Shown: in pieces, positions 18,909-28,163 of the stretch
Position numbering within the stretch: position 1 is the first letter of the stretch
How the letters are laid out: every line of letters begins with the position of its first letter
Assembly (NCBI GenBank): GCA_024403185.1
Contig: JAKSSG010000009.1
Span: 1-51,534 of the forward strand
DNA from: Clostridia bacterium
GTDB lineage: Bacteria; Bacillota; Clostridia; Peptostreptococcales; Anaerovoracaceae
DNA length: 51,534 nt
Direction of reading: 5' to 3'
Translations under genes and position numbers: made by a program
Notes under the pieces: generated by a model
Databases searched by the model: none
Told to the model about the DNA's origin: nothing
Seen by the model: the letters and a program-made list of their open reading frames with translations, nothing else

Positions 18909-20318
18909 ATGAGAAAAGCACTGATCATTATCGCTGTCGTCCTGGCAATTCTGCTTGCGGCGGCAGGCGTTGCAACAATTGCATACACACATTCCGACGA
19001 GTATACGAGCGATTCCCTGCCCGATGGAATAAGCATTAACGGGGTAAACTGCTCAGGCATGGATTACGATGAGGCTGCAAAGGCCCTTACGGATGAATGG
19101 AACGGCAAGCACCTTCAGGTTGTGGGCAAGCTTGGCGAAACCCTTGAGGACTTTACCGATTTCGGATGCAAATACGATCTGAATGACCAGCTGTCCACCG
19201 TCAAGAAGGACCACCTCATTCCTGCCGCATTAAATCACTATTTCCACATACCTTTTGACGCGGCGATTGCCATGAAGGTAAAGAGCTGCAGTGCAGACTT
19301 CAAGGTTGCCGTCAAGAATTCCGATTTTCTCAATCGCGAAGGCGTAACCGAAACGAAGGACGCCTATGTTGACCTGAGTCAGCCGGACTTCCCTATCGTT
19401 CCCGAGGTTTACGGAACAAAGGCAGATCCGGATGCTTTCATGGATGATGTTCTGCAGGCCATTGCAACAGGTCAGTTCAGATTTGAATACGATGAAAACG
19501 CATACCTGGCAACACCAAAGGTGAAGCAGGATGATCCCGAACTGATCAGCTACCAGAAATTCTGCAGCAAATATCTCGGCCAGAGGATAACCTACGAACT
19601 GGGCGATGAAACATTTACCCTGACCGCTGAAAAACTTAACGGACTCATGAAGGACGACCTTTCAGGTCAGGCCGATGAGGACGCTGTAAAAGCATTCGTA
19701 GACACGCTCAAGAAAAAGTACGACATAGAAGGCGGAGAAGTAAAGTTCCACTCTCTTACCGGCAAAACCTTCAAGGTGAGCCGCGGAGATCTGGTCTGGA
19801 TCATTGACCCGGATGGCGAAGCTGCTCAGCTGACCGCCGACATTAATTCACACAGGGATGTAAGCCGCAAGCCTGTATACCTGAGAGAAGGCGCCGGCGA
19901 GTATTCGAAGGAGCTGAACATCGGCAACACATATGTGGATGTGGATCTCAGCAGACAGCACGTAAACTACTTCAAAAACGGAACACAGAAGTTCGAATGC
20001 GACTGCGTTTCCGGCTGCATTGCCGCAGGACACGGCACCCCTACAGGAGTATACCAGGTAGGCAACAAGCTCAGAAACATTACCCTCAAGGGCGGTGGCA
20101 AAAAGGGAAGCAAAACCTACTATGAAAGCTTCGTAAGCTACTGGATGTCATTCATCGGCAGCTCAATCGGTCTTCACGACGCTTCATGGAGATCAACCTT
20201 CGGCGGAGACATCTACAAGTATTCCGGCAGCCATGGATGTGTAAACCTGCCTCCTAAGAAGGCCGGCGAGCTCTATCCTATTCTCGAAATCGGCGACCCG
20301 GTAATCGTGCACTATTGA
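18909..20318 (+). CDS. L,D-transpeptidase (YkuD) with peptidoglycan-binding domain
   Basis: A 469-residue, membrane-anchored cell wall enzyme. Residues 2-24 are a signal anchor (ALIIIAVVLAILLAAAGVA). Residues 40-330 contain the PG_binding_4-type regions seen in Gram-positive L,D-transpeptidases (INGVNCSGMDYDEAAKAL near 45). The C-terminal YkuD catalytic domain (about 345-469) holds the active-site motif SGSHGCVNLPP with the nucleophile Cys near 444. It forms 3-3 crosslinks in peptidoglycan outside the membrane. I chose MRKALIII as start; the frame is open 28 codons upstream but that part overlaps the promoter. It is monocistronic and ends at a clear terminator. Confidence 0.93.
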   Translation: MRKALIIIAVVLAILLAAAGVATIAYTHSDEYTSDSLPDGISINGVNCSGMDYDEAAKALTDEWNGKHLQVVGKLGETLEDFTDFGCKYDLNDQLSTVKKDHLIPAALNHYFHIPFDAAIAMKVKSCSADFKVAVKNSDFLNREGVTETKDAYVDLSQPDFPIVPEVYGTKADPDAFMDDVLQAIATGQFRFEYDENAYLATPKVKQDDPELISYQKFCSKYLGQRITYELGDETFTLTAEKLNGLMKDDLSGQADEDAVKAFVDTLKKKYDIEGGEVKFHSLTGKTFKVSRGDLVWIIDPDGEAAQLTADINSHRDVSRKPVYLREGAGEYSKELNIGNTYVDVDLSRQHVNYFKNGTQKFECDCVSGCIAAGHGTPTGVYQVGNKLRNITLKGGGKKGSKTYYESFVSYWMSFIGSSIGLHDASWRSTFGGDIYKYSGSHGCVNLPPKKAGELYPILEIGDPVIVHY

Positions 20319-20364
20319 TTGCATTTTCCGGCACCTGCGTTCCCATGCCACTCCACATAATAAT

Positions 20365-20393
20365 AAAAAAGGTGGCCTAAGCCACCTTTTTCT
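20365..20393. terminator. bidirectional terminator
   Basis: AAAAAGGTGGC, a four-base loop and GCCACCTTTTT form a hairpin with A-tract and T-tract, serving the L,D-transpeptidase gene on the plus strand and the pyc operon on the minus strand. Confidence 0.9.
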
Positions 20394-20635
20394 TATTTCC
20401 TTTTCTTTTTCTTCGCATTCCTCTGTGCCATTTCAGCTTCCCATTCTCTCTCCTCACGCTTCTTCTTGCCAAGGCTTCTGAATACGTTCCAGACTATGTA
20501 GAGAATCGCGGCCGCTATGCAGATTATGATGGTCATTTTGCCGTCTTCCATGACTCCCATGAACTTGCCCACAAGGACAACTCCGAGCATGAATACCCAG
20601 AAATATATTATCTTTCCTATTACTCTGCTATCCAT
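20393..20635 (-). CDS. small membrane protein, unknown
   Basis: An 80-residue protein with two hydrophobic helices (IIYFWVFMLGVVLVGKF, residues 8-25, and MTIIICIAAAILYIVWNVF, 34-52) and a strongly basic tail rich in Lys, Arg and Glu ending in KKKKRK. An AGGAGGGA site precedes the ATG. It follows pyc by 12 bases and ends in the shared terminator. No family recognised; a link with pyruvate carboxylase is positional only. Confidence 0.7.
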   Translation of the reverse strand: MDSRVIGKIIYFWVFMLGVVLVGKFMGVMEDGKMTIIICIAAAILYIVWNVFRSLGKKKREEREWEAEMAQRNAKKKKRK

Positions 20636-20647
20636 CTATCTTCCCTC

Positions 20648-23600
20648 CTATTTGAGTTTGGCAATCAGTTCACCCGCCTTAACCTGCTGGCCTTCTGATA
20701 TGAGTATTTTTTCAACGGTACCGCTTGATGCAGCCAGAATGTTTGTTTCCATCTTCATGGCCTCGATTATCGCAACAGGTTCCTTTGCCTTGACCTTGTC
20801 GCCTTCCTTCACGAGAACCTTGAGAATTGTGCCCGGTATGTTTGCTCCAATCTCCTTAGGATTGTCAGGGTCTGCCATTATGGTCTGTGAAACGGCGCCG
20901 GACAGTGTTGCATTCTGGTCCTTGATTCTTACTGCACTTCTGTTGCCGTTAACCTCGAAGATTACATCTCTGTATCCCTCTTCATCTGTTTCACGGGCAT
21001 TTGCCAGTCTGATTACAAGTTCACGACCTTCACGAACCTTTACCTCGCAGGTCTCGCCTTCAGACAGTCCGTGGAAGAAGATGTCCGAACCCATGTATCT
21101 GAACTTGCCCTTCTTCTTCTGAGCTGTGAGGAAGTCCTCATATACTTTCGGATAAAGCGCATACGAAAGTGCCTCCTGCTCAGTTCCCTCAAGACCGAAG
21201 TTCTCTCTGAGACCGTTCTTGATCCATTCGAAGTCTTCATCCGGCAGCAGTTCGCCAGGTCTGCAGGTTATAGGCTTCTTGCCGTGGAGAACCAGCTTCT
21301 GAAGCTTTTCAGGGAATCCGCCTACAGGCTGTCCCATCATGCCTTCAAAGAATGATACTATTGAGTCAGGGAAGTCCATGTTTGCGGCCTTCTCGTAAAT
21401 GTTGTCAGGTGTCAGATCATTCTGAACCATGAATATTGCCATGTCACCGACAGCCTTTGATGAAGGTGTTACCTTAACGATGTCGCCAAGCATCTGGTTA
21501 ACTGTCTTGTACATTTCCTTTACGTCCTTGAACTTGTGTCCCAGTCCGAATGATTCAACCTGGGATTTAAGGTTGGAATACTGTCCTCCCGGCATCTCAT
21601 ACTTGTATATTTCTGCCGAACCTGTCAGCATGTCTGATTCAAACTGCTTGTAAACAGGTCTTACAGCAGCCCAGTAATCGGATATTTCCTGTATGCCGTC
21701 AACACCTATTCCCGTATCTCTCTGTGCTCCTTCCAGAGCAGCTACTATCGAGTTGAGCGCAGGCTGGCTTGTCAGGCCCGATACGCTGTTGAATGCGGCA
21801 TCGACAATGTCGCAGCCGGCGTTGGCAGCCATCATGAGAGTTGCAACACCGTTTCCTGATGTATCGTGAGTGTGCAGGTGGATTGGTATTCCGATTTCCT
21901 GCTTGAGTGCCTCAATGAGAACCTTGGCGGCCATTGGCTTGATGAGACCGGACATGTCCTTGATGCCGAGAATGTGGGTACCTCTCTTTTCAAGTTCCTT
22001 AGCCATGTTCACATAGTAGTTCAGGTCGTACTTTGTTCTTGATTTGTCGAGAATGTCGCCGGTGTAGCAGATGCACGCTTCGGCAACCTTGCCCTGGTTG
22101 AGCGTTTCATCCAGCGCAACCTCCATGCCTTCGATCCAGTTCAGTGAGTCGAAGATTCTGAAAACGTCGATTCCTGATTTTGCACTTTCCTTTACGAAGC
22201 GTCTGATTACGTTATCCGGATAGTTTTTGTATCCTACAGCATTCGCTCCTCTGATAAGCATCTGGAACATTATGTTCGGGATTTCTTCTCTCAGGGTTTC
22301 AAGTCTTTCCCAAGGGCTTTCTCCCAGGAATCTGTATGCGGTATCAAATGTAGCTCCGCCCCACATCTCAAGTGAGAACAGGTCTTTGCCGTAGAGCGCA
22401 ACTGCAGGAGCAATCTTTTCCATGTCAACAGTACGTACACGGGTTGCCATGAGCGACTGCTGGGCATCTCTCATGCTTGTGTCCGTAATGAGCAGTTTCT
22501 TCTGCTTGTTTACCCAGTCAACAACGCCTTCAGGTCCCTTGCTGTCAAGAAGCTGCTTGGTGCCCTTGAGCTTGGCGATTTCCGACGGCTTGATCTTAGG
22601 GAATACAGGCTTGTCAAACTGAGGCTTGATTCCCTTGTTGCCGTTAACGTATATGTCACCCAGATAATTGAGAATCTGGAATTCTGATCCTGTCTTAGGC
22701 TTTGATTCAAGAAGTTCCGGATAGTCCTCGATGAATCCCGTATCGCAGGTACCCTCTATGAATTTCTCATGGTTCAGCACGTTCAGCAGGAATGTTCTGT
22801 TGGACTTGACGCCCTGGATCTTCAGTTCCTTGAGAGCACGTCTGGCCTTGCTTGCCGCATCCTCCCATGTTCTTGACCAGGTTGTCACCTTAACCAGCAG
22901 GCTGTCGTAGTAAGGTGAAATCTCGGCGCCTGTCTGTGCATTTCCGGCATCCAGTCTGATTCCGTATCCGCCCGGGCTGATGTATCTTGTGATTATTCCC
23001 GTGTCAGGCGCAAAGTTGTTCAGAGGATCCTCGGTGGTCAGTCTGCACTGAATCGCGTATCCTCTCGGCTTGATTGAACTCTGGCCCTTGATGTTAACTT
23101 CCTTTGAATTCAGCTTGTGTCCTTCGGCAATGAGTATCTGTGACTGAACCAGGTCAATGCCTGTAGTCATTTCAGTAACCGTATGCTCAACCTGAATTCT
23201 AGGATTCATTTCTATGAAATAGTGATTTCCCTCACCGTCAATGAGGAACTCCACTGTGCCTGCACTTCTGTAGTTTACTGCCTTTGCAATCTTGATTGCA
23301 TCCGCGCAAAGGCTGTCTCTGAGCTTCTTGCTTATTGAAAGAGCAGGTGTGAACTCGATAACCTTCTGGTGTCTTCTCTGAATTGAGCAGTCACGCTCTC
23401 CAAGGTGAACAACGTTTCCGAAGTTGTCGCCCAGAACCTGAACCTCAATGTGCTTAGGTCTTTCAATGTATTTCTCAATGAAGATGTCATCGCAGCCGAA
23501 TGCCTTGCCCGCTTCTGATCTGGCGCTCTCAAACTGAGCCTTCATCTCGGACTTTTTCCTGACGATTCTCATTCCTCTTCCGCCACCGCCTGCAGATGCC

Positions 23601-24091
23601 TTGAGCATTACCGGATAACCGCATTCTTCTGCAAAAGCAAGAGCCGTCTTGACATCAGGCACTGTTTCGGCATTTCCCGGAATGGTCGGCACACCGCATT
23701 TCTTGGCTATGATCTTCGACTGAACCTTGTCGCCCAGTGCGTCCATCATGTCCCCTGTCGGTCCGATGAATGTTATTCCGTTTTCTTCGCAGGCTCTTGC
23801 GAATTCACTGTTTTCCGCCAGGAATCCGTAGCCCGGGTGAATCGCATCGATGCCCTTGGCCTTTGCCAGTTCTATGATTTCATCTATTGCAAGATAAGCA
23901 TCAACAGGGGCCTTGCCCTTTCCAATCTGATATGACTGATCAGCCTTGGTTCTGAACAGAGTATTTTTATCTTCTTCAGAGTAAATTGCCACGCTTCTGA
24001 TGCCGAGTTCTTTACACGCTCTGAATATTCTGATTGCGATTTCCCCACGGTTTGCAACCAGTACTCTCTTAAACTGTTTTGCCTTTGCCAT
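20648..24091 (-). CDS. pyc: pyruvate carboxylase
   Basis: A 1147-residue biotin enzyme that carboxylates pyruvate to oxaloacetate. The domains are in normal order: biotin carboxylase ATP-grasp (residues 1-450, with KASAGGGGRGMR), the carboxyltransferase barrel (about 530-830, with ITDTSMRDAQQSLMATR), the PYC linker domain, and the biotinyl carrier domain with the modified lysine in EAMKMETN near the C-terminus. I chose MAKAKQFKRV as start behind AAAGGA; the frame continues seven codons upstream to a TTG. A separate promoter with a short leader precedes it. It supplies oxaloacetate for aspartate and reductive TCA products. Confidence 0.97.
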   Translation of the reverse strand: MAKAKQFKRVLVANRGEIAIRIFRACKELGIRSVAIYSEEDKNTLFRTKADQSYQIGKGKAPVDAYLAIDEIIELAKAKGIDAIHPGYGFLAENSEFARACEENGITFIGPTGDMMDALGDKVQSKIIAKKCGVPTIPGNAETVPDVKTALAFAEECGYPVMLKASAGGGGRGMRIVRKKSEMKAQFESARSEAGKAFGCDDIFIEKYIERPKHIEVQVLGDNFGNVVHLGERDCSIQRRHQKVIEFTPALSISKKLRDSLCADAIKIAKAVNYRSAGTVEFLIDGEGNHYFIEMNPRIQVEHTVTEMTTGIDLVQSQILIAEGHKLNSKEVNIKGQSSIKPRGYAIQCRLTTEDPLNNFAPDTGIITRYISPGGYGIRLDAGNAQTGAEISPYYDSLLVKVTTWSRTWEDAASKARRALKELKIQGVKSNRTFLLNVLNHEKFIEGTCDTGFIEDYPELLESKPKTGSEFQILNYLGDIYVNGNKGIKPQFDKPVFPKIKPSEIAKLKGTKQLLDSKGPEGVVDWVNKQKKLLITDTSMRDAQQSLMATRVRTVDMEKIAPAVALYGKDLFSLEMWGGATFDTAYRFLGESPWERLETLREEIPNIMFQMLIRGANAVGYKNYPDNVIRRFVKESAKSGIDVFRIFDSLNWIEGMEVALDETLNQGKVAEACICYTGDILDKSRTKYDLNYYVNMAKELEKRGTHILGIKDMSGLIKPMAAKVLIEALKQEIGIPIHLHTHDTSGNGVATLMMAANAGCDIVDAAFNSVSGLTSQPALNSIVAALEGAQRDTGIGVDGIQEISDYWAAVRPVYKQFESDMLTGSAEIYKYEMPGGQYSNLKSQVESFGLGHKFKDVKEMYKTVNQMLGDIVKVTPSSKAVGDMAIFMVQNDLTPDNIYEKAANMDFPDSIVSFFEGMMGQPVGGFPEKLQKLVLHGKKPITCRPGELLPDEDFEWIKNGLRENFGLEGTEQEALSYALYPKVYEDFLTAQKKKGKFRYMGSDIFFHGLSEGETCEVKVREGRELVIRLANARETDEEGYRDVIFEVNGNRSAVRIKDQNATLSGAVSQTIMADPDNPKEIGANIPGTILKVLVKEGDKVKAKEPVAIIEAMKMETNILAASSGTVEKILISEGQQVKAGELIAKLK

Positions 24092-24134
24092 CTTCTCAGT
24101 ATCCTTTCTCAAAAAACTTTAAATAGATGTAGTT

Positions 24135-24143
24135 ATTATACCA
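24135..24143 (-). promoter_or_regulatory. extended -10 promoter of pyc
   Basis: Minus-strand TGGTATAAT about 44 bases before the pyc ATG, giving a leader of about 40 bases with an AAAGGA site. Confidence 0.6.
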
Positions 24144-24165
24144 TATTTTATTCAGTTAAACCACT

Positions 24166-24203
24166 AAAAAATGGAACATTTTGCCTTTTCATGTTCCATT
24201 TTT
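24166..24203. terminator. terminator after mscS
   Basis: ATGGAACAT and ATGTTCCAT flank an 11-base loop, with A-tract and T-tract on either side. On the minus strand the hairpin is followed by TTTTTT and ends the typA-mscS operon. Confidence 0.85.
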
Positions 24204-24210
24204 CAGTACC

Positions 24211-25011
24211 TTATTTTTCAATTTTAACATCCATATGCGGATATGGAATCTCTATTCCTTCTCTCTTGAATTCTCTGTTTACTGCTTCATTAAGATAATA
24301 GCGGACATCCCACTGATCGCCTTCCTTACAGTAGGCCAGACATTCCAGAAGCAATCCACTATCCCCATGCTTTTTAACGCCTATCCATGGTTCAGGCTCC
24401 GATAAGAGCAGTGGTCCTTCTTCACATATTCTGCGTATTGTCTCCTTCGCCTTGTTCACATCAGAATCGTAGGCAATACTGAATTCGCAGTCCACTCTTC
24501 TGGTGCTCTGATTTGATTCGTTGTACACGACAGATGTATTGATTATTCCATTAGGAACCGTCACTGTCCTGTAATCGAGAGTTCTCAGTGTAGTCAGAAA
24601 CAGGTCAATATGCTCTACTGTACCTCTGTCTTCGTTAACGCTTATAAGATCGCCCTCACCAAATGGATGAGTGATTATTATCATGAAACCACCTGCAATA
24701 TTGGCAAGAGAATCGCGAAGAGCCAATGCCAGCGCGGCACCGGCAGCACCTAGAACGGCCACAATAGTAGACATTGAAACGCCACAGGCCTCTAGGACAA
24801 TAGCAGCCAGTATAGTCAGGCAGGCTGCCTTTGCTGCATTGACCATGAATTTGACGACTGCATTGTCAACCTTGTCACTCTTCTTAAGGATACGCCTTAA
24901 TACTTTGACAATTATTCCTGTTACTATTAAACCGCCGATGATTTTGCATATAAGATTAATGAAAAACACATATACAGGGCCCAGATTCGCAATCGGTTCA
25001 AATATTCCCAT
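24211..25011 (-). CDS. small-conductance mechanosensitive channel, MscS family
   Basis: A 266-residue membrane protein with two to three N-terminal helices (residues 10-95). The pore helix segment GAAGAALALALRDSLANIAGG is followed by FMIIITHPFGEGDLI and the beta domain, the standard MscS signature. The C-terminal domain contains FSIAYDSDVNKAKE. It releases osmolytes on hypo-osmotic shock. A strong AGGAGGAAAACAA site precedes the ATG, 12 bases after typA. Confidence 0.93.
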   Translation of the reverse strand: MGIFEPIANLGPVYVFFINLICKIIGGLIVTGIIVKVLRRILKKSDKVDNAVVKFMVNAAKAACLTILAAIVLEACGVSMSTIVAVLGAAGAALALALRDSLANIAGGFMIIITHPFGEGDLISVNEDRGTVEHIDLFLTTLRTLDYRTVTVPNGIINTSVVYNESNQSTRRVDCEFSIAYDSDVNKAKETIRRICEEGPLLLSEPEPWIGVKKHGDSGLLLECLAYCKEGDQWDVRYYLNEAVNREFKREGIEIPYPHMDVKIEK

Positions 25012-25023
25012 TTGTTTTCCTCC

Positions 25024-26934
25024 TTATTCGTAACGTTCCTTTCTGGCGTTCCTACGCCTGTCAAGTTCACTCAGTATTTTCTTCCTGAGCCTGATGTCAT
25101 CCGGTACTATTTCAACCAGCTCATCATCATCTATGAATTCAAGCGCTTCCTCAAGGGTGAAAACCCTTGCCGGTGAAAGCTTGATGTTGTCATCGCTTCC
25201 CGCTGCACGCATGTTTGTCTGCTTCTTTTCCTTGCACGGATTTACCACCATGTCATCGCTTCTGGAGTTCATTCCGACAATCATTCCCTCGTAGACCTTA
25301 ACCTGCGGCTCCACAAACATCTGAACTCTCTCCTGAATGTTAAAGATGGCATAAGGAGTGGTGACTCCCTGCTCCTGTGCGATTGCAACGCCGTTGGTCC
25401 TCTGCGGAATTTCTCCCGTGAACTCATCGAATCGGTCAAAACGCCTTACCATGGTTCCCTCTCCATGTGTATCGTTAATGAATTCGCTTCTGTATCCCAG
25501 AAGTCCTCTTGTAGGAACCATGTATTCGAGGCGTGTGTATCCGTTTTCGCTGTGCATCTGCGTCATCATGCCTTTGCGCAAATTGAGCTTGCTTATTACC
25601 GAGCCGCTGTACTGGTCCGGAACTGAGAGAACAACCTCTTCAATCGGTTCCAGAGTATGACCGTTCTCGTTCTTTCTCATGATTACTTCCGGCTTTGAAA
25701 CGGCCAGCTCATAACCCTCGCGGCGCATGTTCTCTATCAGAATCGAAAGATGCAGTTCACCTCTGCCACTCACCTTGAAGCTGTCCGTTGAGTCGGTTTC
25801 CTCGACCCTCAGTCCCACATTTACTTCGAGTTCCTTATTGAGACGTTCACGGATATGGCGTGATGTTACAAACTTGCCCACCTTGCCCGCAAACGGCGAC
25901 TTGTTAACCATGAAATACATGGAAAGTGTCGGTTCCTCAATTGAAATCATAGGCAGCGGATCTGCCTTGCCTTCTTCGCAGATTGTTTCGCCAATGCTTA
26001 TGTCACTGATGCCTGAAACAACAACTATGTCTCCCGCAACGGCTTCTTCAACAGGCATTCTCTTAAGTCCTCTGTAGACAAATATCTGGTTGATTTTGCG
26101 CGATGCTTCTTCTCCGCCTTCCTTGCATACGGTTACCGTGGAAGCCTCTTTGATGCTGCCCTTGGTGATGCGTCCGATTCCCAGCCTTCCGATATAGTCA
26201 TCATATGCCAGTGCGGAAATCTGCAGCTGGAGCGGTTCCTCGGCCTTTTCCTGAGGATACGGGGAGCAGTGCTCGACTATGGTTTCAAAGAGCGGCTTGA
26301 TGTCCAGACCGTTCATTCCCCTTGCTGATTTCTTGAGCTTCATCGGCTTGCCTTCGGCATCCGTATATCCGCCGGCTTCCACCGTCATTCCCTCAACTTC
26401 GGAAGGGTCTCTTACCACGATTCCCTGACGGGCTATTCCGTAGAGAATAGGGAAATCAAGCTGTTCATCATTGGCTTCAAGATCCATGAAAAGCTCGTAT
26501 ACCTCATCGACAACCTCGTCGATTCGGGCGTCCTTCTTGTCAATTTTGTTTATGAGAAGAATCGGATTGATTCCCTGTTCAAGGGACTTCTTGAGAACAA
26601 ATCTCGTCTGCGGCATCGGTCCCTCGCTCGAGTCAACCAGAAGTATTACCGTATCTACCGTTCTCATGATTCGTTCAACTTCAGAGCTGAAATCGGCATG
26701 GCCCGGTGTGTCAACGATGTTTATCTTTGTGTCCCCGTACATTACGGAACAGTTCTTGGAATATATGGTTATTCCGCGTTCTCTTTCAATGTCGTCGCTG
26801 TCCATTACGCAGTCAACCACCTGCTGATTGTCTCTGAAAACGCCGCTCTGGTTCAGGAATGCATCTACAAGTGTTGATTTGCCTGCATCTACGTGTGCTA
26901 TAACTGCTATGTTTATTATTTTCTGTTTTTCCAT
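25024..26934 (-). CDS. typA: ribosome-associated GTPase TypA/BipA
   Basis: A 636-residue translational GTPase involved in 50S assembly and stress adaptation. G1 is AHVDAGKSTL, with DTPGHADF (G3) and NKIDKKDAR (G4), then EF-G-like domains II, III and V. The C-terminal BipA-specific domain contains VVNPCKEKKQTNMRAAGSDD. The ATG at 26934 has GGAG 11 bases upstream; a TTG two codons earlier has better spacing (five bases) and could be the real start. Its promoter lies back to back with that of the methyltransferase gene. Confidence 0.95.
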   Translation of the reverse strand: MEKQKIINIAVIAHVDAGKSTLVDAFLNQSGVFRDNQQVVDCVMDSDDIERERGITIYSKNCSVMYGDTKINIVDTPGHADFSSEVERIMRTVDTVILLVDSSEGPMPQTRFVLKKSLEQGINPILLINKIDKKDARIDEVVDEVYELFMDLEANDEQLDFPILYGIARQGIVVRDPSEVEGMTVEAGGYTDAEGKPMKLKKSARGMNGLDIKPLFETIVEHCSPYPQEKAEEPLQLQISALAYDDYIGRLGIGRITKGSIKEASTVTVCKEGGEEASRKINQIFVYRGLKRMPVEEAVAGDIVVVSGISDISIGETICEEGKADPLPMISIEEPTLSMYFMVNKSPFAGKVGKFVTSRHIRERLNKELEVNVGLRVEETDSTDSFKVSGRGELHLSILIENMRREGYELAVSKPEVIMRKNENGHTLEPIEEVVLSVPDQYSGSVISKLNLRKGMMTQMHSENGYTRLEYMVPTRGLLGYRSEFINDTHGEGTMVRRFDRFDEFTGEIPQRTNGVAIAQEQGVTTPYAIFNIQERVQMFVEPQVKVYEGMIVGMNSRSDDMVVNPCKEKKQTNMRAAGSDDNIKLSPARVFTLEEALEFIDDDELVEIVPDDIRLRKKILSELDRRRNARKERYE

Positions 26935-26992
26935 TATCAATTAGTCTCCATATGTTGTATCGTGGCTGCCCTGTCCCAAATCCTCAAGCTAT

Positions 26993-27001
26993 ATTATAGC
27001 A
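26993..27001 (-). promoter_or_regulatory. extended -10 promoter of typA-mscS
   Basis: Minus-strand TGCTATAAT about 58 bases before the typA start. Only seven bases separate it from the extended -10 of the divergent methyltransferase gene. Confidence 0.6.
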
Positions 27002-27008
27002 CAAAATA

Positions 27009-27017
27009 TGATATAAT
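27009..27017 (+). promoter_or_regulatory. extended -10 promoter of the methyltransferase gene
   Basis: TGATATAAT followed by six bases and the ATG at 27024. No ribosome binding site exists, so a leaderless mRNA is predicted. Confidence 0.6.
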
Positions 27018-27023
27018 ATTGCC

Positions 27024-28163
27024 ATGGAAAAGATAACACAGACATTATGTTCAGCCATGAACGGCGGCACTCTGGTAAAAGCCGTTTTCGCTGACAGAAG
27101 ACGCAAATCAACAGAATACAGAAAAGTCACTTTAAGACCCGTTTCAATCAAAGGCGAGTACATGTATCAGGCTGAATTTCATTTTGACAGGAAAGTGATG
27201 CATCGCAACATTCCATTCTATGAGGGAGTGGACTTTGCCGAGCAGCTGATTGCAGATGAATTCAAGCAGATCAATATCTTAACGGAAAATGAAGACATTC
27301 AGATTCTGGCTGCAAAACCCGATCGCCCGAGAATCACCTCAAAGCCTGCAACGCGGGAAAGCGCAGTCCTCGATCACGACAGACAGAAGCATTACCTGCT
27401 TAAGGACGGCACGCCCTGCGATTTTCTGGTTGAACTGGGTGTAATGACTCCTGACGGCAAGGTCCGAAAGCAGCATCACGGCAAGTTCCGCCAGATTAAC
27501 AGGTTCCTTGAAATTGCGGACAACTGCTTCGACGAGCTTCCTTCAGAAGGAACTCTCAGGATAATAGATTTCGGCTGCGGCAAGAGCTATCTTACCTTTG
27601 CGCTTTATTATTATCTGAAGCTGGTTCGCGGCCGCGACATTGAAATCATTGGCCTGGACCTTAAGGCAGACGTAATAAAGTTCTGCAATGATACAGCCAG
27701 AAAGCTCGGCTACGACAGGCTTAAATTCCTCGTCGGCGACATAGCCGATTATGACAGTGACGGAGCCGACATGGTTGTCACACTTCATGCCTGCGACACT
27801 GCGACTGATTTTGCATTAATCAATGCTGTCCGCTGGGGAAGCCGTGTAATTCTGTCCGTTCCATGCTGCCAGCACGAACTCTTCAGACAGATTCACGAGC
27901 CTGTCAACGATCCAATGCTGAAGCACGGAATCATAAAAGACAAATTTACGGAACTGCTGACGGATGCCCTTCGAGGTCTGAAACTTGAGGCTGCCGGATA
28001 CGATGTGAACATGATTGAATTCACATCACTGGAGCACACCTCGAAGAACATCATGATTAAAGCAATCTACAAGCCTGATGCAAAGGCAAGAAAAAAAGCT
28101 TCAGATGAATATGAAGCTCTTAAGAAATTCTATAACGTTAATCCTGCGATAGATCAGTTATAA
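27024..28163 (+). CDS. class I SAM-dependent methyltransferase, Methyltransf_32-like
   Basis: A 379-residue protein. Residues 1-150 are an N-terminal domain with alternating strands; the methyltransferase fold starts near residue 175 with RIIDFGCGKSYLTFALYYYL (motif I) and IIGLDLKADVIKFC (motif II). VVTLHACDTATDFAL and SVPCCQHELF near 250-285 are typical of the Methyltransf_32 group (RRNAD1/METTL25-like), whose substrates are mostly unknown. The cysteine pair in PCCQH is conserved in that group as I recall it. The gene stands alone and converges on lysO, with which it shares the hexamer TTATAA. RNA as substrate is inference. Confidence 0.83.
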   Translation: MEKITQTLCSAMNGGTLVKAVFADRRRKSTEYRKVTLRPVSIKGEYMYQAEFHFDRKVMHRNIPFYEGVDFAEQLIADEFKQINILTENEDIQILAAKPDRPRITSKPATRESAVLDHDRQKHYLLKDGTPCDFLVELGVMTPDGKVRKQHHGKFRQINRFLEIADNCFDELPSEGTLRIIDFGCGKSYLTFALYYYLKLVRGRDIEIIGLDLKADVIKFCNDTARKLGYDRLKFLVGDIADYDSDGADMVVTLHACDTATDFALINAVRWGSRVILSVPCCQHELFRQIHEPVNDPMLKHGIIKDKFTELLTDALRGLKLEAAGYDVNMIEFTSLEHTSKNIMIKAIYKPDAKARKKASDEYEALKKFYNVNPAIDQL

